This document shows, one piece after another, positions 58,301 through 64,000 of a stretch of 64,000 nt of DNA. Below the pieces are notes generated by a model. The model was given only the letters and a program-made list of their open reading frames with translations. It searched no databases and was not told the origin of the DNA. The number at the start of each line of letters is the position of its first letter. Within the stretch, counting starts at the first letter, position 1. The stretch is from Aquimarina sp. BL5 (lineage in GTDB: Bacteria > Bacteroidota > Bacteroidia > Flavobacteriales > Flavobacteriaceae): contig NZ_CP031963.1 of NCBI RefSeq assembly GCF_003443675.1, forward strand, positions 5,947,238 to 6,011,237, written 5' to 3'. The position numbers and the translations under genes are program-made.

Positions 58301-61300
58301 CTTACAAGTAAACAAAATAACTACAATGACTTAGGTGTAGATTTTTCAAATCTTGATCATGTTAATGCGCAATTTGTTAGTAGTGGTTCTCAATTAACAT
58401 TCACCATTTATTTTGCAACTATTTTTAGAATTACTTTTACTATTAATGATAGTATTACAACTAGCGATGTAAGAAATATAAAATCTATTGAAAAAATTGA
58501 TTTTTATTTACAAGGTTCTGATGCCTATTTTACTATTGATGTCGATGGAATAATTAAAGAGACTTCTTTGGTTGGTTTTTTTAAAACATATTTGATTGAT
58601 TATGGGAGTAGATTATATTTTGGTTGCGATATTACAACAGCATATGTTGATTCTAATTTGCAAAACGATCCGAATGATATAAATAATTCTGATGTAGACA
58701 CTTGTAGCTTAAATAAAATTGAAGAAAATGATTTAGAAAACCTTTTAAAAGATGTATTTAATGTAGTTATATCTTCAGTACCTCCAAATACAATAAAAAT
58801 TGTTTCTGACCCAATTTTAGATAGATTATTCTATGAAGATTTTAATTTAACCGATAGAATAAAACAAAAAGTATCGAATAGACTTGAAGCAAATGGAAGA
58901 TCGTATCCAAATGCCTTTAATGGGTATAAGGCAAGAATAGGAACGTTTAGCAAAGAATTGGGAGGTCTTTCAACCTATGATTTACAACAGTATTTTTCGG
59001 ATCAGATTGCTAATGTTGTAATCATACAACCTAACCATTCATTTAGAGAGGTTAGTGAAATTTTAGAAGTTCAAATTAATAAAATACCCAATAATGCAAG
59101 TAGATCCCATTTTTATTGTACTGTATATTATATAGATAATATGGGAATAAATAAAGTAGCGAAAAATGTTCTTATAAATATTTATCATAGAAATAGAGAA
59201 TCTTATCTTACTCCATTATGTGATTGGCTTTCGCAAGAAGTTAGCGCATCCCAAGCACCACTTTTTTCTCTAAATCAACAAACTTCTAAATCACAATTGT
59301 TTGATCAGAATGACTCCTTTTTACTAAATGGAGATATTGAGTTCAATCTGGTTACAGGTGGATTAGAACAATTATCATCCAAATCCACAATCATCCAATC
59401 GCAAGAACCTGCTTGCGGTACCGATATCTGTATTCCACCCATCCCGGCGCCATTAAGTTGTACAGATGTATATAATAATGCAACTACAGGATATTTGGCT
59501 GTAATGAACCGAATAGAAAAGGTATTGGATGAAAACGGAGATCCTGCAGAAGGGGATGTAGTGGATGAAGCATTTTTCTGTGATAACTCATTACAATATG
59601 TTGTTAAAGATTACAAAGCTTATTTAGATAAATTTTTGGTTACTAGTACGCTACATCCTTTCTATATGCATATCACCCGTTTTGGAGCCACAGAGTTCAA
59701 TTACGGATATGAAGATATGGAAACGGTAATCGATGCATATTATACACACGTTCAGAGCGTGGCAGAGGGAGAACATAAAACTTGGGCCGCATTTACTTCT
59801 GATTATTTAAACGATCGACCAGAGATCTGTGTACCAAGGGCATTCCCTGTGGTTAGTGATATAGAATTACCACAACCAGATGAGACAGATTGCGAGCAGT
59901 TTGTAGCCAATGTACGTGGAGCATATCTGAGGGATACCTATGATAATTTTCTGATCAGCAAAAGAGAAGAGTTTATCAAAGCTTATATCGATAACGCTAT
60001 GGACGGTGCTGTAGAAACCTTAGATATGGAGTATTTTGATAAAGAATATCAATATACACTATATTATTATGATCAGTCCGGGAATCTTTTACAAACGGTA
60101 CCACCTGAGGGAATAGATCGATTTACGGATGCAGAACTAGAAGCGCAGATAGGAACCGATGGATTAACGCGAACACTAGCAATAGATCAACATCGCGCTA
60201 ATAATATTGCTACAGAAAATCCGGATTTACTTCCTAAACACCGATTAATAACACAATATCGTTATAACTCTTTAAATCAATTGGTATGGCAATTAACACC
60301 AGATGGTGGAGAAACCCGTTTTGCCTATGATAAATTGGGTAGGATTATCGCATCCCAAAATGCCAAACAATTGCAAAACAATCGTTTTAGTTATACTACT
60401 TATGATGAATTAGGTAGGATTGTAGAAGCAGGAGAATTGGTGCCAGATGTCGCCATACAGATTGATGATACTACAGGAAAATTGGTATATACAGCCACCA
60501 ATGATCCTGTAGCGACCGAAGGCGAAATCCCGAATCCTAATGCAGCTGCACAAGGACAACCAGCTACGATTAGGGCTATCATATATCCATTTAGTATAGC
60601 AGTAAATAGGTATGAAGTTACCAGAACACGGTATAATAACTTACCTACTAGCAATATTTCCGGAATCTTTGATACCGTTATAGATGAGAATGAATATACT
60701 TCTAATACCAGAAATAGAGTTGCTGTTATATATTATTATGATGTGTATGAAGAAGGTAAAACAGGAGAACATGAGTATGCCAATGCCATATACTATCACT
60801 ATGATATTCATGGGAATGTAAAAGAATTGGCGCAGCATAATAAATTGATGAGTCCATCAACGACAGTAGGAATGCGAAGAATGCGATATGCATATGATCT
60901 GATTAGTGGTAATGTAAATACAGTAACCTACCAAAAAGGAAAAGCAGATCAGTTCATACATCAGTACGAATACGATGCTGATAATAGGATTGTGAATGTG
61001 CAAACCTCTTCAGATGGCATGGTTTGGGAAGAAGATGCTAACTATAGATATTTTGCTCACGGGCCGTTGGCAAGAACAGAATTAGGAGCTCAGAAAGTAC
61101 AGGGAATGGACTATGCATATACCTTACAAGGATGGTTAAAAGGAGTAAACTCAGAAAACCTGACTCCTGATAGAGATATGGGAGGAGACGGTACCACTGG
61201 ATCTAAGGTGGCAAAAGATGCGATGGGGTACTCATTAAATTACTTTGATAATGATTATAAAGCAACCATAACAGCTGCAACATCTAATCCATTTACCAAC

Positions 61301-61507
61301 AGTGCTACCGGAGCAAGAAACCTGTATAATGGTAATATCAAGCAGATGGTAACCAATCTTATAGATAATAATCAGTCCATGATAGGGGCACAGGTTAATC
61401 AGTATACTTATGATCAGCTGAACCGTATCAAATCTATGGTAGGTAAAAAGATAATACCACGGTTAACTATACCTCCTCATATGAGTATGATAACAACGGA
61501 AACCTAA
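55196..61507 (+). CDS. RHS protein segment 2 (middle, between frameshifts)
   Basis: The true frame continues from the shift at 55196 through the first ATG of this frame at 55307. About 2080 codons are rich in RHS-type beta-structure, with Cys-rich knots (CDLGLGSNPQ, CRLLNFLCCGD) and, from about 60050, typical YD repeats. After 61449 the reading is wrong. The frame-restored continuation is DNTTVNYTSSYEYDNNGNLK. The 18 residues before the stop at 61507 are out-of-frame junk. Confidence 0.8.
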   Translation, partial: QYGAYTSVLYNNTNTSGNNTSTTSNTEKLNIYNDDNGLYSTKVTTDLYNSWRNPRHPKYDQDTNSNNELYTKGHYYNVDGTVSYVQGKKEVEVITNEEGEVIETITTYIPELKDNSPYIEDKDNPEIIYFEPQYLADVAIFLSEDVWQEQWVESLLVYHPEYCYLEYNEAVCGMISSVPGVGTMNSDGYEIYLHGLKQFDDVPSSLLGGFMALADLDPYFKLAIPGMKDNSNLRKTIIREALTENYNGSGFNLMEFTYATMVCNSITSCDLGLGSNPQASSIISQVNTLIPSEKDRFWNTYKANYLTIKQTIQSLFANINAVDKGCYNGCIGSQTPATNLLNVLSEYSQNLQNQVDTFFNSANNGTDPCSDTHIGLFSEKEKRFKPSDLLYDSGDDPQDIYDDIAEYTNYEYYVETGVCPKARDMELYLNYFFKEYANGVSGTRPYTGRYLSPALFEDLGGEHPPSYNSFDVVNTIVDNTLNIQFREGANDIGEVPITVSIAGNVKTWDAYREGNWVITHLKSINTNYNESAKLFEYRVIAQIRTSVTAETYEEIILYGTTQARLSNCSIVAPDGIGEYLGDGGTNPGATCNKRSRFDTALTALLRTLERSETINSSVSLDNNIAYQNSYLPQFFGSGQAQWYQESPGVYIISVDGVTKMTLELDQDFNTDDIRYITGIGFEYIKNAEDRILYENIRITYRSNSYRRRSITGKIYESCVSEDDGGESSASFKSGTDGIAKSAFGAPGATCRLLNFLCCGDINDIVVDEDDQPFECPESEIACVEFADTELLFEKHLRDVMNTAFKSIDISTGQGTPFNTQGVNDFKETLRLEDRFQQILLNNATSSFDVGTAHVEATLASADGAFFALTFYRSAAENNFRDPLARFFISFDDVYDDFHGGIDEANKPSGITDILCVDLIDDIEQTQLRITYRNYLGVINTFETSLVLNIRHGDANIYYSQPNLECEFFEEPVVDTGCVNVDLEARNRFGEELRFLLNALIRDGATNESLGDLIPLKGYLEYSEFLQKMLTYQSSELTSKQNNYNDLGVDFSNLDHVNAQFVSSGSQLTFTIYFATIFRITFTINDSITTSDVRNIKSIEKIDFYLQGSDAYFTIDVDGIIKETSLVGFFKTYLIDYGSRLYFGCDITTAYVDSNLQNDPNDINNSDVDTCSLNKIEENDLENLLKDVFNVVISSVPPNTIKIVSDPILDRLFYEDFNLTDRIKQKVSNRLEANGRSYPNAFNGYKARIGTFSKELGGLSTYDLQQYFSDQIANVVIIQPNHSFREVSEILEVQINKIPNNASRSHFYCTVYYIDNMGINKVAKNVLINIYHRNRESYLTPLCDWLSQEVSASQAPLFSLNQQTSKSQLFDQNDSFLLNGDIEFNLVTGGLEQLSSKSTIIQSQEPACGTDICIPPIPAPLSCTDVYNNATTGYLAVMNRIEKVLDENGDPAEGDVVDEAFFCDNSLQYVVKDYKAYLDKFLVTSTLHPFYMHITRFGATEFNYGYEDMETVIDAYYTHVQSVAEGEHKTWAAFTSDYLNDRPEICVPRAFPVVSDIELPQPDETDCEQFVANVRGAYLRDTYDNFLISKREEFIKAYIDNAMDGAVETLDMEYFDKEYQYTLYYYDQSGNLLQTVPPEGIDRFTDAELEAQIGTDGLTRTLAIDQHRANNIATENPDLLPKHRLITQYRYNSLNQLVWQLTPDGGETRFAYDKLGRIIASQNAKQLQNNRFSYTTYDELGRIVEAGELVPDVAIQIDDTTGKLVYTATNDPVATEGEIPNPNAAAQGQPATIRAIIYPFSIAVNRYEVTRTRYNNLPTSNISGIFDTVIDENEYTSNTRNRVAVIYYYDVYEEGKTGEHEYANAIYYHYDIHGNVKELAQHNKLMSPSTTVGMRRMRYAYDLISGNVNTVTYQKGKADQFIHQYEYDADNRIVNVQTSSDGMVWEEDANYRYFAHGPLARTELGAQKVQGMDYAYTLQGWLKGVNSENLTPDRDMGGDGTTGSKVAKDAMGYSLNYFDNDYKATITAATSNPFTNSATGARNLYNGNIKQMVTNLIDNNQSMIGAQVNQYTYDQLNRIKSMVGKKIIPRLTIPPHMSMITTET

Positions 61508-61542
61508 AAAACCTGAAACGATCAGCTGCTAATGCTAGTGGT

Positions 61543-63531
61543 GTGCTTACCGAAATGGATGACTTTACCTATAATTACAATGAAATAACTGATGAAAATG
61601 GCGAGTTACAGATCATTAATAATAGGTTACGTTCTGTGTCAGATGAAAATTCATTAGATGCTAATTTCGATACCGATATAGATAGTGGACAAGCGATTGA
61701 TAATTATACCTATGATGCCATAGGACAATTAACCAAAGATGAAGCAGAAGGACTTACTAATATCGAATGGAGAGTAGATGGTAAAGTACATAAGATCACT
61801 AAAAATGATGGATCTACGATTAGTTTTGGATATGATGGATTAGGAAATCGTATTTCTAAAACAGTGATGCCAGAAAATAAAACTACCTTATATGTCCGTG
61901 ATGCGCAAGGCAATACGATAGCAGTATATGAAACCTATTCTGATGGTGTTGTGGATCCTGAGCAAATACCAAATGACTTAGAAATAAAAGGAGAGACTAT
62001 TACTGACGCACGTGATTTTGAAGCAGCAGAAAACATCACTGTAGGAACAACAGCAGAACCAGTAATAGCAGAATCAACAGCAGCTATTACCTATACGGCT
62101 AGCCAAGGTATTAGTCTTAAACCAAATACCCATCTCAAGGCAGGAGCGGATGTACTAGCCAAAATTGGAGAAGTAAATGAAAATGTAGGGAATGAAGAAG
62201 GAATATTCTTAACGGAGCATCATATTTATGGTAGTAGTCGATTAGGATTAGAAGAAAAACGAATTAAAGTAACGGACAATGATTTAGTTGTAGCAGATAG
62301 CTTTATAAATACAGTAGGAGATAAGCGTTATGAACTAAGCAATCATTTAGGAAATGTATTGAGTGTCATCACCGATCGTAAGTTGATTGATACGGAGAAT
62401 TTAGCTACCTTTACTCCGGACGTTCTTACGTATAATGATTACTATCCGTTTGGGATGCTATTACCGAATCGACACGGAAACTCTTCTGAATATAGATATG
62501 GGTTTAATGGTATGGAAAAAGATGATGAAATTAAGGGGGGAGGAAATAGTTATGACTTCGGAATGAGAATGTTAGATCCAAGAATTGGTAGATGGCTTGC
62601 TGTTGATCCATTGAGAAAAAAGGCACCTGGTATTACTCCTTATAGATTTGGGTTTAATAATCCAATAAGATATAAAGACCCCGATGGAGGTTGGGAGGAA
62701 GATGGGCATTTTTGGACAGTCTATGCGTTTGGAATTATGATGGGACTTGAAAACACAGTTGCTTTAGAAATCGCTAGAGCAGCAGAACGACATGATCATA
62801 AAGTTCATGATGACTTTTCAATGTCAATTACTCCTCGCGATGGATTGTTAGGTATATTTACTTGGGGAAGTGATGGAGGGCTTGGGACTTGGTCAGATGG
62901 AGTTTCACAAGAGAGAGATCATGGGTTGACTGGAGGTATACAGGCAAAACAAGTTCTTAGAGCACATATGTCTGTAGTTGCTGGATATTTAGATTTTATG
63001 CATTTAGTGGGAGATGCTTGGGCTCATAGTTATATAGATAAAGAAACTGGTATAAGAATGATGTTTGGAGATATAAAGGAAAACCATCCAATATTAGGTA
63101 CAATAACCAAGCAACATTTTTTTGTTGATGAATATGGAAATAAAAGAGTCAATCCAAAACATACTGATAAAACAGATAATATAGCTGATCGACAAGAAGA
63201 ATATTCAGGATATATAAAATCGTTAGAGCAGATATTTAAAGATTCTAGATTTAAATACAATTCTTTAGTTACTAAAGAGGCTAATTTTAAAATGTTTGAG
63301 TATGTTCAACAAAATGGAGGAAATAAAGAGACTAACATTTATTTATTAAAGTCTTATATTGAATACTCTAATGGTCGAAGATTTTTCGGACATGTAGATG
63401 TTAAAACGGCAGAAAAACTTGGTGGTCTTTTTGACCTGTTAGGTATTGAATATAGTACTTCTACTGAAAAGTCAAAAGATGATGAAGGTGGCCAAACTAC
63501 AGTTAATTTTCTTAAAATAAAAACAAACTAG
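61543..63531 (+). CDS. RHS protein segment 3 with C-terminal effector-like domain
   Basis: The frame actually opens at about 61450; the first ATG-like start is at 61543 (GTG or TTG in the shifted frame). Residues 1-380 include RHS repeats and the core (DPRIGRWLAVDP near 345 and NNPIRYKDPDG near 375). The last 280 residues are a distinct domain: GHFWTVYAFGIMMGLE near 388, AAERHDHKVHDDF near 405 and MHLVGDAWAHSYID near 486, followed by a charged tail. The clustered His and Asp residues suggest a metal-dependent hydrolase, possibly a zinc phospholipase C or DUF6765-type fold. The exact activity is not established. Confidence 0.75.
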   Translation: MLTEMDDFTYNYNEITDENGELQIINNRLRSVSDENSLDANFDTDIDSGQAIDNYTYDAIGQLTKDEAEGLTNIEWRVDGKVHKITKNDGSTISFGYDGLGNRISKTVMPENKTTLYVRDAQGNTIAVYETYSDGVVDPEQIPNDLEIKGETITDARDFEAAENITVGTTAEPVIAESTAAITYTASQGISLKPNTHLKAGADVLAKIGEVNENVGNEEGIFLTEHHIYGSSRLGLEEKRIKVTDNDLVVADSFINTVGDKRYELSNHLGNVLSVITDRKLIDTENLATFTPDVLTYNDYYPFGMLLPNRHGNSSEYRYGFNGMEKDDEIKGGGNSYDFGMRMLDPRIGRWLAVDPLRKKAPGITPYRFGFNNPIRYKDPDGGWEEDGHFWTVYAFGIMMGLENTVALEIARAAERHDHKVHDDFSMSITPRDGLLGIFTWGSDGGLGTWSDGVSQERDHGLTGGIQAKQVLRAHMSVVAGYLDFMHLVGDAWAHSYIDKETGIRMMFGDIKENHPILGTITKQHFFVDEYGNKRVNPKHTDKTDNIADRQEEYSGYIKSLEQIFKDSRFKYNSLVTKEANFKMFEYVQQNGGNKETNIYLLKSYIEYSNGRRFFGHVDVKTAEKLGGLFDLLGIEYSTSTEKSKDDEGGQTTVNFLKIKTN

Positions 63532-63799
63532 TGATTAGCGATAGATTATTATTTAGGGTTTTATTTTTTATTTTAATTTTGGATATAGTTTTTTATCTTT
63601 TATATATAGTTTTTCATTAGATTATGATTTAATAATTAATTATTCTTATGTTTCTTTTTTTGTAGGAGTTGTTGGTTTAAGTTTATTCATAATAAATCTA
63701 TTTTTTAAAAGAAGGAATTTGTGGAATTTACTTTTAAGTATTTTGTTAATTCTTTATGTATTGTTAATAACAATAGATGTTTATTCAAAATTACATTGA
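63531..63799 (+). pseudogene. Frameshifted small membrane protein, possible immunity gene
   Basis: From the GTG at 63531 (overlapping the RHS stop) a 29-codon frame runs to a TAG at 63618. The neighbouring frame carries on from about 63615 to a TGA at 63797. One extra T in the run at 63610-63614 fuses them into an approximately 89-residue protein with three hydrophobic helices (LLFRVLFFILILDIVFYLL; FFVGVVGLSLFIINLFF; NLLLSILLILYVLLITI). A short membrane protein right after an RHS effector is the usual immunity position, but no known immunity family is recognised. Confidence 0.5.
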
Positions 63800-63820
63800 T
63801 GTATTTCTTGATTCTGCTAA

Positions 63821-63943
63821 TATGTTGCCTCAAGATTGATCGCTAATACTAAGCTTGACTTGATGACCCAGCTGTCACTAGTCACAGGAGTAAGCAGTCA
63901 AATAATAGAAAAAGATAGTAAAAACAAAAGCTACTATAATTAA
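63821..63943 (+). other. Start-less reading-frame remnant
   Basis: A 40-codon frame without a start ends with TAA at 63941. It encodes a protein-like end (SRLIANTKLDLMTQLSLVTG). It may be the displaced tail of an older RHS/effector end or a lost gene. The AT content of this part is lower than in the flanks, and the hairpin at 63923 overlaps its 3' end. Confidence 0.35.
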
Positions 63944-63955
63944 GTAGCTTTTGTT
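63923..63955 (+). terminator. Terminator after the RHS locus
   Basis: A perfect 13-bp inverted repeat (63923-63935 with 63943-63955) has a 7-nt loop. AAAAGCTAC and its complement with flanking A and T runs fit a bidirectional intrinsic terminator. Confidence 0.75.
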
Positions 63956-63990
63956 ACCTTAAGTATAAAACGAAAAACTAACCTAGTGTT

Positions 63991-64000
63991 ATGAAGAAAA
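63991..64000 (+). CDS. Start of a further gene, cut by the window edge
   Basis: An ATG at 63991 is followed by Lys-Lys codons (MKK), a common signal-peptide opening. Only three codons are visible. It is called a gene only because it follows a terminator at a plausible distance. No function can be given. Confidence 0.3.

Larger units (their letters stand above)
52623..63531 (+). pseudogene. RHS polymorphic-toxin-like gene with two frameshifts
   Basis: Restoring one base at about 55195 and one at about 61449 gives a single frame of about 3636 residues. The N-terminus has a signal peptide. The middle contains RHS/YD-type repeats (YDQSGNLLQTV, QYRYNSLNQLVWQL, RFAYDKLGRI). The end has the RHS-associated core (YGFNGMEKDDE, MRMLDPRIGRWLAVDP). 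A C-terminal effector-like domain lies beyond the DPDG boundary. Such RHS shells carry a toxin tip in contact-dependent competition. Both defects look like a homopolymer losing one base (G run at 55193-55195; A run at 61445-61449), so sequencing or assembly error is as likely as true decay. Confidence 0.8.

Noticed and set aside
1..64000. rRNA, tRNA, phage integrase or transposase genes
   Set aside because: No conserved RNA segments or recombinase motifs were noticed. This was by eye only; tRNAscan and Infernal would be decisive.

Overview
The window looks like chromosomal DNA from a marine-type member of the Flavobacteriia (Bacteroidota), possibly close to Aquimarina; the genus is a guess. 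The evidence is low G+C, no Shine-Dalgarno sequences before starts, several TTG/GTG starts, TAnnTTTG-type -7 promoter boxes, and families typical of this group (Flavobacteria-type LptD, TamB, the HdrC-like/HdrB-like Fe-S pair, a GH3 plus serine hydrolase fusion, and giant SpvB-like/RHS surface proteins). No rRNA, tRNA, CRISPR array or insertion sequence was seen.

Bases 1-19000 are ordinary core genome. A 5'-truncated tamB is followed by pfkA and mgsA. On the minus strand lie a transglutaminase-like gene, ridA and lptD. Next come a cell-wall amidase, an MlaD-type lipid-transport protein, a membrane Fe-S/CCG redox pair with a HAD protein between them, a conserved Bacteroidota protein, a GH3/beta-lactamase-fold fusion and an aldo/keto reductase. 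Envelope biogenesis and peptidoglycan turnover dominate.

Bases 19390-30788 hold a compact, nearly gapless operon for a type II secretion / type IV pilus-like machine, which is uncommon in a phylum dominated by type IX secretion. It has a lysine-tailed YwqK-like protein, a bactofilin-like minor pseudopilin lacking Glu5, two further minor pseudopilins, GspF/PilC, a putative major pseudopilin with its own promoter and palindrome, a minimal prepilin peptidase, GspE/PilB, a GspD/PilQ secretin, a GspL-like (PilM/PilN-like) protein, GspM/PilO, a lipoprotein with fibronectin-like repeats, and GspC/PilP. No retraction ATPase (PilT) is present. A strong terminator closes the operon.

Bases 31198-63531 form a giant surface-protein locus: an OmpH-like membrane protein, an adhesin-like repeat protein with the Bacteroidota tail-fibre-type C-terminus, a lipoprotein, a 2135-aa SpvB/RHS-associated protein, a 3812-aa leucine-rich-repeat/Ig protein with a fresh 1374-bp in-frame tandem duplication, a small exported protein, and an RHS protein of about 3636 aa. 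The RHS protein carries a C-terminal domain rich in His and Asp that may be a metal-dependent toxin. The RHS gene is interrupted by two -1 frameshifts. The small membrane-protein gene just after it, a candidate immunity gene, carries a third -1 frameshift. All three have the signature of a one-base homopolymer loss, so either the assembly has errors or the toxin/immunity module is decaying. A start-less reading-frame remnant and a hairpin follow. All the large proteins have Sec signal peptides and none ends in a recognisable type IX sorting domain. I therefore suggest, as inference only, that the adjacent T2SS/T4P-like machine carries them across the outer membrane.
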